A stretch of 35,772 nt of DNA from Mesostigma viride (lineage: Eukaryota; Streptophyta; Mesostigmatophyceae; Mesostigmatales; Mesostigmataceae): positions 2,780,534 through 2,816,305 of the forward strand of contig RPFO01000102.1 in NCBI GenBank assembly GCA_009746045.1, in the 5' to 3' direction. Below the pieces are notes generated by a model. It made no database searches. It was not told the origin of the DNA and was given only the letters and a program-made list of their open reading frames with translations. Both the position numbers and the translations under genes were made by a program. Position 1 is the first letter of the stretch; each line of letters opens with the position of its first letter. Of the stretch, positions 1-10,934 are shown in pieces.

Positions 1-955
1 ACGTTGGTGACGGGGGTGGCTGGCATGCATAAGTGGGTTGGTGGGGTGGCTGGCATGCATGCGTGCATGTGGGGGGGGCTGGCATGCGTGCGTGGGTGTG
101 TGGGGGGGCTCGCATGCGTGCGTGGGTGTGTGGGGGGGCTCGCATGCGTGCGTGGGTGTGGGGGGGAGTGGCATGCATGCGTGGGTGTGGTGGGGGGCTG
201 CCATGCATGCGTGGGGTTAGGGGGGGGCTGGCACGCGTGTGTGGGTTGGTGGGGTGGCTGCCATGCGTGCGTGGGTGTGTGGGGTGGCTGGCATGCGTAC
301 GTGGGTGTGGGGGGTGGCTGGCATGCATAAGCGGGTTTGTGATGGGCTGGCATGCGTGCGTGGGTTGGTGGGGTGGCTGGCATGCATGCGTGCATGTGGG
401 GGGTCGCTGGCATGCATGCGTGGGTTTGTGGGGTAGCTGGCATGCGGGGGTGGGTGTGGGAGGGGCTGGCATGCATGCGTGGGTGTGGGGGGTGGCTGGC
501 ATGCATGCCTGCATGTGGGGTAGGGCTGGCATGCGTGCGTGGGTGTGTGGGGGGGCTGCCATGCGTGTGTCGGGGGGCTGGCATGCGTGGGTGGTTGGCG
601 GGGGGAGTGGCATGCATGCGTGGGTGTGGTGGGGAGCTGCCATGCATGCGTGGTTTTAAGGGGGGGCTGGCACGCGTGCGTGGGTTCGTGGGGTGGCTGC
701 CATGCGTGCGTGGGTGTGGGGGGTGGCTGGCATGCGTAAGTGGCTGTGGGGGTTGCTGGAATGCATAAGTGGGTTGTGGGGTGGCTGGCATGCGTGCGTG
801 GGTGTGGGGGTGGCTGGCATGCGTGCGTGGATTGGTGGGGTGGCTGGCATGCATGCGGGCATGTGGGGGGTGGCTGGAATCCATGCGTGGGTTTGTGGGG
901 TATAGCTAACATGTGTGCGTGGGTGTGGGAGGGGCTGGCATGCATGCGTTGGTTG
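1..955. repeat. GCATGC-core minisatellite array, copy 1
   Basis: Degenerate tandem units of roughly 24-28 bp. Each has a GGCTGGCATGCATGCGTGGG core followed by a G-rich spacer of variable length. The array begins at or before the window edge and ends where non-repetitive sequence starts near 956. Blocks of it recur in the array at 3643-4667, so it has a higher-order structure. Long open frames cross it on both strands only because stop codons are absent from the unit; I do not consider them genes. Confidence 0.95.
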
Positions 956-2056
956 ACATGCCATGGATGAAAAACACCAAGAAGAGTATATGGCCCCGCT
1001 GCCACCAAAAATCACCTGGTTGATCAACCAAGGGGATAGCCTGCACAGTGAGACACAAACACAGCAGACCCAGCAAAGCAAAATTCAGGTTGTAAGCGAG
1101 TGGAGATTACTTTTGACATGCTTGATGAAGAAATATATAACACACCTTCTATTGTCACACCTTCTATAAACAAATGGTTGATTGATCACCTTATACACCA
1201 CGTAAACATGCTACCAGACGCGCTCTTCAGTCCAGTCAAAATCCACGTGCGAAGCAAGTCAGCTTACGCAGAAAGCACCATGAATGTCAGCGAGTACAGC
1301 AGTAAATGACGCCCCAAACCCGTGACCAGGCAAGCATCCAGAGGGGCTTTCACCGCCCAGTATATTCCAGAAAAAAGCATCACAGATCCTTGGGCAACGG
1401 ACGTTCACACAGGACATGCGAAGGACCATGAAGATGGCGTCCTGCACGGCTAATCTGCGTTTTTAAAAACCCTTGCTACGCTATGTCTTTGCTGCGACTA
1501 GGTGGATTCGGCGAAATGGAAAGAACGCAACCATGAAAATGCATCAGAAAGAGAGCAGGTACTACCCCGGTCATCGAAACAAACGCCTCACAATCGGCAT
1601 CGCCGGTTACGTCCCGTGGCAAAAAATCCAGCGTTCTTTCCAATATGATGCGGCGACAGCAGAAGCTCGTTGGCCACACCCCAAGCCTTCCACGAACAGC
1701 AAACTGATTTCACTAGGCATCCAATACGTAAAGCAGTTAAGCATGATACTACAATACCTAAATCTACAACGACATTCCATTTCCAGGTCGCCATAGCGAC
1801 ACGGACCTCTCCCACGCAGGTATCACTCCGTTGACGCACCTCCAGCTCATAAAATTTCGCACTTGCTCTTCAAACATAAAATTTTGACGTATAAAACCAT
1901 GGCTGCGCATTCCCCATCCCAATTTTCTAGCCTACGTTGCCTGCCATCGCCAGCCAGCACAAGGAAAATTGCTCGCGCAGCACGTCACTTTGTTTTTCGC
2001 CCCGAGCATGCCGCACGCTTTGCCAATAATTCCCAGTTCCCACTGCCCAGCAAGAA
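956..2056. repeat. Segmental duplication, copy 1 (non-repetitive part)
   Basis: This block is about 99 percent identical to 4668-5563 by eye. The offset is a constant 3712 bases up to position 1688, then 3508 after a 204-bp length difference. Seen substitutions include A/G near 977, G/C near 1294, A/C near 1583 and C/T near 1651. Homology stops near 2056, just after the shared CCCAGCAAGA. Short open frames at 963-1169 and 1473-1796 are largely preserved in the other copy, but I recognise no protein family and see no splice context, so none is called as a gene. Confidence 0.9.
1689..1892. other. 204-bp segment present only in duplication copy 1
   Basis: In copy 2 the sequence CCCCAAGCCT at 5391-5400 runs straight into AAAACCATGG at 5401. 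In copy 1 the same two words are separated by these 204 bases. I see no target-site duplication or terminal inverted repeat, so it could be an insertion here or a deletion in the other copy. It is fairly AT-rich with no clear coding content. Confidence 0.85.
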
Positions 2057-2250
2057 AAAAGTGGGGGAGGGGGGGCTATCGCTAACTGAAAATTCCGTCT
2101 CGTTTGATTCTATTTCCCCTGTTCAGGCGCGAACGTTTCCGTTCAGCACGGCTGAAAACGCTTTCCTTCAGAACTGTCATTTCGTCTCGCTTGCTTATCA
2201 AATTTGACATCCCACGTCCTGTGCCTTGAAAAGTTTTAGTACAGATATCA

Positions 2251-2562
2251 GTTCGCGACTTTTTGTTTGACGCTTAAAAGAGTCAACGCGCCGTAATGTC
2301 CTGAGGCCGCGCGGATTGGCGAGACGCCCCACCTGCCCGCAAAAGTCTGAACATGTTCAGCGTTTCAGCACCCGTTCAGAATTCCTGAGACTCGATCTCC
2401 AAGGTTTGGGGATTTTCTTTGTACTACGCCGACTGGCCATCTCGCTACGGTCCTGGACGTCGTCCGCTCCCGCGCTAGGGGGCGCGGGGGACGGCCCCAC
2501 TTCCGGCCTACGGCCGCGGCCAAAGTTTTCGGGCGTCATAAATCGTAGTTACTAGTAGGGGA
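2251..2562. repeat. Second duplicated block, copy 1
   Basis: Homologous to 5935-6235. Shared landmarks are GTTCGCGACTTTTTGTTTGA at the left, a GC-rich stretch with GCTAGGGGGCGCGGGGGACG in the middle, and GTAGTTACTAGTAGGGGA at the right. Identity is visibly lower than in the 956-2056 block, with small indels. The intervening sequences differ between the two places (2057-2250 versus 5564-5934), so this is either a dispersed repeat or a second part of an older duplication that was later rearranged. Confidence 0.85.
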
Positions 2563-2571
2563 CAAGAAAAA

Positions 2572-2609
2572 AGTGGGGGAGGGGGGGCTATCGCCCCCCC
2601 TCCCCGACT
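2572..2609. repeat. G-run/C-run hairpin
   Basis: A long inverted repeat: an AGT plus G5-A-G7-C left arm, a four-base centre, and a G-C7-T-C4-GACT right arm. The left arm and its upstream flank (AAGAAAAAAGTGGGGGAG onward) also occur as a direct repeat at about 2051-2081, where the right arm is missing. This may be the end of a mobile element or a replication-prone cruciform. The G runs could also form a G-quadruplex. Confidence 0.75.
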
Positions 2610-2810
2610 TGAGAGGACGTGACTCGCCGCTAGCGGCCCAGAGGCCGATAGTCGACCTTCTGGGCGCCAACCGCACCGGCCCGCGCGACGCGCCAAGACC
2701 CTTCCACGGAGGACGCGCGAGCGGACGATTCCGACCGGGACGAACCGCCGCCGTGCGCCACGCGCAACGGACCCTTCCCCGTGAACACCGTGGAAGCTCT
2801 CCGAGCGTGA

Positions 2811-3450
2811 GATACTTGGAAATTTCGTCACGTTCGTATCGAAAATGAAATTTCTGACAAATTTGTCAGCTCGGACAGAACCACAATGAATTTCCAGGTA
2901 AATAGGTGTACGTTTATTCCAAACAACCACAATGAATTTCAGCATACCATTCGATACAACAATGATATTTCGGCGTCGGATACTTGGAAATTTCGTTACG
3001 TTCGTATCGCCAGTGAAATTCTGACAAATTTTATCCTGAACTATTTCGCATCATAACATGACTCCGTTGGGAGATCATCATGTAGCACTGGCTAACATAT
3101 TCCCTTGCTGGATGGATGGAGGTAGGTGAAGAATTAAACCTTTTTGAATGACCTTATTTGTCTAATTGTAATTGCCTAGCACAGTCTACCTAGAGGAGGG
3201 CCCTGATTGGCACAATTGTGGCCATGTACGTAATTATGCTACATGTCGTACATGATCTCCCAACTAGTCATGTTATAATTTATTTTCATTTTAATGCTAG
3301 CATGTCTTGTTGCATGCCCTCAAAGCTAAAATTGTTTATCACATGCAGAGAGAGCCCGCACAATGAATTTCAGCGTACCATTCATTAATTAATTATACCA
3401 TGCGATATACTTTACAGATATTTCGCTGTCAAATACTTCGAAATTTGGGT
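2811..3450. repeat. Dispersed GATACTTGGAAATTTCG repeat family
   Basis: The word GATACTTGGAAATTTCGT followed by (C/T)ACGTTCGTAT occurs at 2811-2840, about 2979-3008 and about 5618-5646, with a decayed version near 3431-3450. Neighbouring words AATGAATTTCAGC and ACCATGCGATATACTTTA also recur in a shuffled order. The stretch is AT-rich and I see no gene in it. Confidence 0.7.
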
Positions 3451-3642
3451 ACTGCTTTTTGCAAGCCAGCCATAAGGACCAAACACTCCCATGCAAACTC
3501 CCATTTTCATCATTAATTAATATTCATTGAGTGGCAATCCTTTCATTCCTTTGTTCACACATGCACCATCCGTCATTCCCATTATTAAATTGAAAAAATT
3601 AAAACATAGCATGACTCCGTGGTGCCCACTATGACTTCATGG

Positions 3643-4667
3643 GGGGGGCTGGCATGCTTGCGTGGGTGTGGGGGGGCCTCGCATGCGTGCGTGGGTGTGG
3701 GGGGGGCTCGCATGCGTGCGTGGGTGTGGGGGGGAGTGGCATGCATGCGTGGGTGTGGTGGGGGGCTGCCATGCATGCGTGGGGTTAGGGGGGGGCTGGC
3801 ACGCGTGTGTGGGTTCGTGGGGTGGCTGCCATGCGTGCGTGGGTGTGTGGGGTGGCTGGCATGCGTACGTGGGTGTGGGGGGTGGCTGGCATGCATAAGT
3901 GGGTTTGTGATGGGCTGGCATGCGTGCGTGGGTTGGTGGGGTGGCTGGCATGCATGCGTGCATGTGGGGGGTCGCTGGCATGCATGCGTGGGTTTGTGGG
4001 GTAGCTGGCATGCAGGCGTGGGTGTGGGAGGGGCTGGCATGCATGCGTGGGTGTGGGGGATGGCTGGCATGCATGCCTGCATGTGGGGTGGGGCTGGCAT
4101 GCGTGCGTGGGTGTGTGGGGGGCTCGCATGCGTGCGTGGGTGTGGGGGGGGCTCGCATGCGTGCGTGGGTGTGGGGGGGAGTGGCATGCATGCGTGGGTG
4201 TGGTGGGGGGCTGCCATGCATGCGTGGGGTTAGGGGGGGGCTGGCACGCGTGTGTGGGTTGGTGGGGTGGCTGCCATGCGTGCGTGGGTGTGTGGGGTGG
4301 CTGGCATGCGTGCGTGGGTGTGGGGGGTGGCTGGCATGCATAAGTGGGTTTGTGATGGGCTGGCATGCGTGCGTGGGTTGGTGGGGTGGCTGGCATGCAT
4401 GCGTGCATGTGGGGGGTCGCTGGCATGCATGCGTGGGTTTGTGGGGTAGCTGGCATGCGGGCGTGGGTGTGGGAGGGGCTGGCATGCATGCGTGGGTGTG
4501 GGGGGTGGCTGGCATGCATGCCTGCATGTGGGGTAGGGCTGGCATGCGTGCGTGGGTGTGGGGGGGGCTGCCATGCGTGTGTCGGGGGGCTGGCATGCGT
4601 GGGTGGTTGGCGGGGGGAGTGGCATGCATGCGTGGGTGTGGTGGGGCTGGCATGCATGCGTTGGTTG
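3643..4667. repeat. GCATGC-core minisatellite array, copy 2
   Basis: Same family and orientation as 1-955. A higher-order block of 445 bp is repeated inside it: sequence from about 3700 recurs 445 bases later, for example 3807 and 4252, or 3920 and 4365. It is followed directly by the duplicated non-repetitive block. The sequence between 3451 and 3642 is AT-rich and holds nothing I can name. Confidence 0.95.
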
Positions 4668-5563
4668 ACATGCCATGGATGAAAAACGCCAAGAAGAGTA
4701 TATGGCCCCGCTGCCACCAAAAATCACCTGGTTGATCAACCAAGGGGATAGCCTGCACAGTGAGACACAAACACAGCAGACCCAGCAAAGCAAAATTCAG
4801 GTTGTAAGCGAGTGGAGATTACTTTTGACATGCTTGATGAAGAAATATATAACACACCTTCTATTGTCACACCTTCTATAAACAAATGGTTGATTGATCA
4901 CCTTATACACCACGTAAACATGCTACCAGACGCGCTCTTCAGTCCAGTCAAAATCCACGTGCGAAGCAAGTCAGCTTACGCAGAAAGCACCATGAATGTC
5001 AGCCAGTACAGCAGTAAATGACGCCCCAAACCCGTGACCAGGCAAGCATCCAGAGGGGCTTTCACCGCCCAGTATATTCCAGAAAAAAGCATCACAGATC
5101 CTTGGGCAACGGACGTTCACACAGGACATGCGAAGGACCATGAAGATGGCGTCCTGCACGGCTAAGAAAATAAAACGCAGACCCTTGCTACGCTATGTCT
5201 TTGCTGCGACTAGGTGGATTCGGCGAAATGGAAAGAACGCAACCATGAAAATGCATCAGAAAGAGAGCAGGTACTACCCCGGTCATCGAAACAAACGCCT
5301 CACCATCGGCATCGCCGGTTACGTCCCGTGGCAAAAAATCCAGCGTTCTTTCCAATATGATGTGGCGACAGCAGAAGCTCGTTGGCCACACCCCAAGCCT
5401 AAAACCATGGCTGCGCATTCCCCATCCCAATTTTCTAGCCTACGTTGCCTGCCATCGCCAGCCAGCACAAGGAAAATTGCTCGCGCAGCACGTCACTTTG
5501 TTTTTCGCCCCGAGCATGCCGCACGCTTTGCCAATAATTCCCAGTTCCCACTGCCCAGCAAGA
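4668..5563. repeat. Segmental duplication, copy 2 (non-repetitive part)
   Basis: Near-identical to 956-2056 apart from the missing 204 bp and a 16-bp micro-inversion-like difference at 5166-5181 (copy 1: 1454-1469). Copy 2 has one longer open frame, 5128-5601, that copy 1 lacks because of these changes. Its product is basic and resembles nothing I know. Homology to copy 1 ends after CCCAGCAAGA near 5563. Confidence 0.9.
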
Positions 5564-5934
5564 CTTTTTTCCATGCGATTATACCATGCGATATACTTTA
5601 GAGATATTTCGGTGGAAGATACTTGGAAATTTCGTTACGTTCGTATTTCCATTGAAAATGTGCCAACTTTCGGCCTGAACCATTTCACCCCACCCTGATT
5701 GAACGCCTGTTAGGCTCTGAACCTTCCACCCGTCCTGAAAATTGGATCCATCCGTTCAGAAAATCGCATTCTATATTTTTCGAACTGCACATACCGTCGT
5801 TCCACCGTTGTGAAATTTATCGACTCCTTATTTAAACTACTCGACCATTAAGTAGGCGTTCTTGTGCGCCAGCTCGTATCCTCTACTAAATTCTACAAAG
5901 GCCTGGGATGTTTGGGAGAGATTGGTTCGCGACT

Positions 5935-6235
5935 TTTTGTTTGACGATTAAAAAAGTCAACGCGCCGTACCGTCCTGAGGCCGCGCGGATTGGCGAGACG
6001 CCCCACCTGCCCGCGAAAGTCTGAACGTGTTCAGCATTTCAGCACCCGTTCAGAATACCTCAGACTCGATCTCCAAGGTTTGGGGATTTTCTTTGTACTA
6101 CGCGATTGGCCATCTCGCAACGGTCCTGGACGTCGTCCGCTCCCGCGCTAGGGGGCGCGGGGGACGGCCCCACCTTCGGCCTACGGCCGCGGCCAAAGTT
6201 TTCGGGCGTCATAAATCGTAGTTACTAGTAGGGGA
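5935..6235. repeat. Second duplicated block, copy 2
   Basis: Partner of 2251-2562. It shares the same left and right landmarks and the GC-rich middle but has several substitutions and small deletions, so it is older or less conserved than the 956-2056 duplication. The stretch 5564-5934 between the two duplicated blocks contains one GATACTTGGAAATTTCG dispersed repeat and otherwise nothing recognisable. Confidence 0.85.
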
Positions 6236-7490
6236 GGAAAATTATAAACTTTCGATCTTCTCAGCTAAACTTTTCCTAATTCTCAATAGTTTTCGCGGCA
6301 TTTGGTCCCCCGAGAAGGGGCCGACGTGTCGGCTGTAACTCAGTTTTAGGCGGAAAATCGGCAGCCAGACCATTTAGGGGTTAAGACGCACCTGCCAATA
6401 TAATCGGTTATGGTGGCTGAAGCGCATGCAGACTGTATCGAAAAAGTTTCGATGAACGTGACATTAGATTCAGGCTTAATTACTGAATGTCAGACGACTC
6501 CTAGCTCCGAAAGCTGAACACGGTTTGGAAAAGGAGCGATCTCTGGCTCCTAGCCCAACTGAACCCCGCCTCGATCGCCCTAGCTTGCTCTCCCTCAGCC
6601 GCCTGGTGGCTGCATGGATTACCTGCCAAACCATCGCCTTGGGCAAGCACCTCGCCTGACGGCTTAAGGGGACTCGCACGTCCAAAAGCCTGAAAAACAG
6701 ACTTTAGTGAGTATCAGTTCCAATGCACATGGGAACCATCTAGTGATGATTGGGTACCATAAATATGATGTTTGGACATTCATACCACCACTTGTTGGGG
6801 GTACTACCCCCAACCACGCACCGGTGGCGAGCTAAAAATAGAAAAAGACGCTATTTATGAGATATTTTGCCCAAGACAAACCACTTGTCTAAATGACCTG
6901 CCCATACATTTCTGCAAAGTTCCCCCACTTTTTTAAAAGCTGGGCTATTTACATGGCCAAAATGGTCACATTTGTTTGAGTTATTAATTTTCCCGCGAAA
7001 TGGGTACTTTTTTTAGCAAAAAAAAATAAATCAAATCATTAACACATCAGATTGGGTCATCCATACATTTTAAATTCCACTGAGTGGGGGGAAACACACT
7101 GCCAAAATTTGAGCTCATTCTGACAAGCGTAGCTCAAGTTATTGATTTTCCTGTGATGCCACCTGGGTAGACGCTAAAAGAGAATTGAGCTAGTGCTGAG
7201 CCAAAATGACATCTGTTTTGCTACCCTAGACACCCAAAAACATGCCCACTTTGATCACGGAGTGTGAGGAGGATGTCCGGAGCGTCATACGCCCCACCCC
7301 TCCATCGGCACAGCCAGCCTTGTGAGTCTACCCTTATCAACAAGGCTGGTAGGACGACACGCCTGAGCAGCATATGTCATGCCTATCTCAGGCTAATAAT
7401 GTGCGATTTTGTGCCAACAACCAAGTTGTTCCACCCAACAACACATTAAAAACCCTGTTCCAAAATGCCCAACAAGCCGGACATGTGGAG
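6236..7490. other. Intergenic sequence, no gene seen
   Basis: Moderately AT-rich, with short open frames only and no splice-bounded coding pattern. One perfect inverted repeat stands out at 6794-6814: GTTGGGGGTA, a single C, then TACCCCCAAC. A smaller GCCGAC/GTCGGC palindrome lies near 6328. No RNA gene was recognised. Confidence 0.6.
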
Positions 7491-7502
7491 GACCACACAT
7501 GC

Positions 7503-7512
7503 AGTATATAAA
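7503..7512 (+). promoter_or_regulatory. TATA-box-like site
   Basis: AGTATATAAAGAG is a good match to a eukaryotic TATA box. A short ATG-started frame begins about 65 bases downstream at 7569 and runs into GGGAAAG followed by GTGAAG, which could be a small first exon with a splice donor. This is only a pattern match; no confirmed gene follows. Confidence 0.3.
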
Positions 7513-7955
7513 GAGAAAATAAGCTGACTTTTTATCCAGCCAACCTGTGGCTAGCTGCTCTGGTTAGCATGACAAAGGCTATCATTTACTCAGTGGGAAA
7601 GGTGAAGAGACCTTTGGAACAACCTACCTGACGCATGTGCCACCAAAGCATTGTGTCCCGCAAAATGCACACTGCCTTCCTTCTAACAAGGACGAGCCAC
7701 TTTCTTTAGGAGACAGGTGCCAGCTCGTCAGTGTCTGGGGAAAATGATGCCGCTGCTTAGGAAGACCGCGTGAATTTCCTCGAACACAACTGTCTATAAA
7801 GCAAAAGAAATTTCAGAGAAGCATGTAAATAAAAGCATTACACCTTCCCGACAGGTTGTGGGCCACGCGCTGCAGCAAGCCAGCCACGTCACAGACGAAC
7901 TTAAGCTAAAAAACATCCAGGAATCTAGCGATGCAGCGCCAGGACCCGCAAGTTC

Positions 7956-8166
7956 ATGGCTGCATCTGGCCGGAAAGAAGGCAAAAAGCTTACGCTCAAC
8001 GAGCTAAGAAAGCAGGAAAGCGCTATCTTCGGACGTTTAATACAAGAACGTACCATAACGGGCATTTATTCGTGCCCAGGCGCACAAGAAAGGCCACCCT
8101 TTCATGGAGAGGTCGGGCGCGCATCGCGCAGGCCTAATGTTATCTTACCGCAAAATGACGGGAAAG
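7956..8166 (+). CDS. Possible exon, unknown product
   Basis: An open frame from ATG 7956 encodes a basic, non-repetitive peptide and reaches a good splice donor, AAAG then GTAAGG, at 8167. The frame stays open to 8354, so the donor is optional. The composition is more protein-like than neighbouring frames, but no family is recognised. A stop codon lies a short way upstream in frame, so ATG 7956 would be the start unless an acceptor (CATCCAG at about 7914-7920) is used. It could equally be chance. Confidence 0.2.
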
Positions 8167-8587
8167 GTAAGGATAGCAGCGGGAATTTTTACGGCTTTAG
8201 AAACATCATTAAACTAGCTTCCATTAGGACCATCAAAACTGGCAACAATCGACAATCACACCTGCAGGCATCCATTATACTTTATTCATCCCGACAGAAA
8301 TTCAGGCCGGACCCCCCTGCCGATGGTAAAGAAAAAAAGCCCACGACATTATAGATCGCAACCATCCCACCATAAAGTAGAATCAGTAACTAATTTTCTC
8401 CAACAATCGAGCATTTTTTCTGCTTTCCGCGAGCCAGATTTGTCACGTTTCGTCTAAAAGCAGTCGCCATGGCCACTTCCGCAAGGGGTGCGCGCACCGT
8501 GCACCCACTTTTCACGGTACGGAGGGTACCGCGGAATTTTTTTGGCGCGGAAAAAATTCGCCGCGCCGAGTCCCCTTAAACGAAACT

Positions 8588-10297
8588 TGATGCACCACCA
8601 TCCATGCATGCCAGCCACCCACCACCACCATCCATGCGTGCCAGCACCCCACCACCACCATCCATGCGTGCCAGCACCCCACCACCACCATCCATGCATG
8701 CCAGCACCCCACCACCACCATCCATGCGTGCCAGCACCCCACCACCACCATCCATGCGTGCCAGCACCCCACCACCACCATCCATGCATGCCAGCCACCC
8801 ACCACCACCATCCATGCATGCCAGCCACCCACCACCACCATCCATGCATGCCAGCACCCCACCACCATCATCCATGCATGCCAGCACCCCACCACCACCA
8901 TCCATGCGTGCCAGCACCCCACCACCACCATCCATGCATGCCAGCCACCCACCACCACCATCCATGCGTGCCAGCACCCCACCACCACCATCCATGCGTG
9001 CCAGCACCCCACCACCACCATCCATGCATGCCAGCCACCCACCACCACCATCCATGCGTGCCAGCACCCCACCACCACCATCCATGCGTGCCAGCACCCC
9101 ACCACCACCATCCATGCATGCCAGCCACCCACCACCACCATCCATGCGTGCCAGCACCCACCACCACCATCCATGCGTGCCAGCACCCCACCACCACCAT
9201 CCATGCATGCCAGCCACCCACCACCACCATCCATGCATGCCAGCCACCCACCACCACCATCCATGCATGCCAGCCACCCACCACCACCATCCATGCGTGC
9301 CAGCACCCCACCACCACCATCCATGCGTGCCAGCACCCCACCACCACCATCCATGCATGCCAGCCACCCACCACCACCATCCATGCGTGCCAGCACCCCA
9401 CCACCACCATCCATGCGTGCCAGCACCCCACCACCACCATCCATGCATGCCAGCCACCCACCACCACCATCCATGCATGCCATGCAGCCACCCACCACCA
9501 CCATCCATGCATGCCAGCACCCCACCACCATCATCCATGCATGCCAGCACCCCACCACCACCATCCATGCGTGCCAGCACCCCACCACCACCATCCATGC
9601 ATGCCAGCACCCCACCACCATCATCCATGCATGCCAGCACCCCACCACCACCATCCATGCGTGCCAGCACCCCGGCACCACCACCATCCATGCATGCCAG
9701 CCACCCACCACCACCATCCATGCGTGCCAGCACCCCACCACCACCATCCATGCGTGCCAGCACCCCACCACCACCATCCATGCATGCCAGCCACCCACCA
9801 CCACCATCCATGCATGCCAGCCACCCACCACCACCATCCATGCATGCCAGCACCCCACCACCATCATCCATGCATGCCAGCACCCCACCACCACCATCCA
9901 TGCGTGCCAGCACCCCACCACCACCATCCATGCATGCCAGCACCCCACCACCATCATCCATGCATGCCAGCACCCCACCACCACCATCCATGCGTGCCAG
10001 CACCCCACCACCACCATCCATGCATGCCAGCCACCCACCACCACCATCCATGCGTGCCAGCACCCCACCACCACCATCCATGCATGCCAGCCACCCACCA
10101 CCACCATCCATGCATGCCAGCCACCCACCACCACCATCCATGCATGCCAGCCAACCACCACCACCATCCATGCATGCCAGCCACCCACCACCATCATCCA
10201 TGCGTGCCAGCCACCCACCACCACCATCCATGCGTGCCAGCCACCCACCACCACCATCCATGCATGCCAGCCACCCACCACCACCATCCATGCGTGA
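8588..10297. repeat. 30-bp minisatellite array, about 57 units
   Basis: Units of 30 bp with the form CCACCACCACCATCCATGC(A/G)TGCCAGC(C/A)CC. Unit types alternate at three variable sites and form larger repeated blocks. Length exceptions: a 29-bp unit near 9157, an extra 6 bp (CATGCC duplicated) near 9480, and an extra GGCACC-type insertion near 9672. Because 30 is a multiple of 3 and no stop is present, every frame on both strands is open for up to 1.9 kb. These frames are not evidence of genes. The ATGCATGCCAGCC core is the reverse complement of the core at 1-955. Confidence 0.97.
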
Positions 10298-10327
10298 TTT
10301 TTTTGGGGAGTGGTTAGTATTGTTTTT

Positions 10328-10934
10328 GGGTAGGGTCGCTCTGCAGAGTGACCCCTACCCTTGCGCAATGTCGCAGTCTTTGTTTGTAAGGTCGCGCTGC
10401 AGAGTGACCCCCTCACAATGCAAACTTCCATTCAGTGTTTGTAGGGTCGCGCTGCAGAGTCACCTTTCCAAGATGCGTTATTCAATAACATTTTGTTGGT
10501 AGGGTCGCGCTGCAGAGTCACAGGTCTTTCCAAGATACGTTATTCAATAACATTTTGTTTGTAGGGTCGCGCTGCAGAGTCACCTTTCCAAGATACGTTA
10601 TTCAATCACATTTTGGTTGTAGGGTCGCGATGCAGAGTCACCCTTTCCGGATACGTTATTCAATAACATTTTGTTTGTAGGGTAGCGCTGCAGAGTCACC
10701 TTTCCAAGATACGTTATTCAATCACATTTTGGTTGTAGGGTCGCGTTGCAGAGTCACCCTTTCCAGATACGTTATTCAATAACATTTTGTTTGTAGGGTA
10801 GTGCTGCAGAGTCACCCTTTCCAGATACGTTATTCAATAACATTTTGTTTGTAGGGTAGCGCTTCCGAGTGACCTTTCCAAGATACGTTATTCAATCACA
10901 TTTGTGTTGTAAGGTCGCGCTGCCGAGTCACCCT
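10328..10934. repeat. Tandem array of ~58-bp hairpin-bearing units
   Basis: About eleven units starting near 10333, 10392, 10444, 10503, 10563, 10622, 10679, 10738, 10796, 10855 and 10911, so spacing is 53-60 bases. Each begins with a version of the GGGTCGCNCTGCAGAGT motif and most contain a second small palindrome, GTTATTCAATAAC. The first unit is the most perfect hairpin and its stem extends outward to GGGTA/TACCC. The same 22-bp motif occurs in introns of the gene at 18589-25916. The last unit is cut by the retrotransposon; its remainder continues at 18411. Confidence 0.9.

Noticed and set aside
3585-3642. Start of a gene at the left edge of the second array
   Set aside because: The frame consists almost entirely of array translation; the few bases before it show no start or splice context.
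217-4793. Long His/Pro/Ala frames on the minus strand and Gly/Trp/Cys frames on the plus strand
   Set aside because: They are the translation of the GCATGC-core minisatellite; overlapping frames on both strands are equally open.
8588-10297. CRISPR-like array
   Set aside because: Units are contiguous with no unique spacers, and the sequence context is eukaryotic.
8488-10502. Very long open frames (up to 639 codons) on both strands, His/Pro-, Ser/Pro- or Trp/Gly-rich
   Set aside because: They translate a 30-bp tandem repeat with no stop codons in any frame. Openness in all frames is a property of the unit, and no splice or start context supports expression.
10328-10934. Series of rho-independent-type terminators
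   Set aside because: The hairpins are not followed by T runs in a bacterial layout, the surroundings are spliced genes, and the same motif sits in introns.
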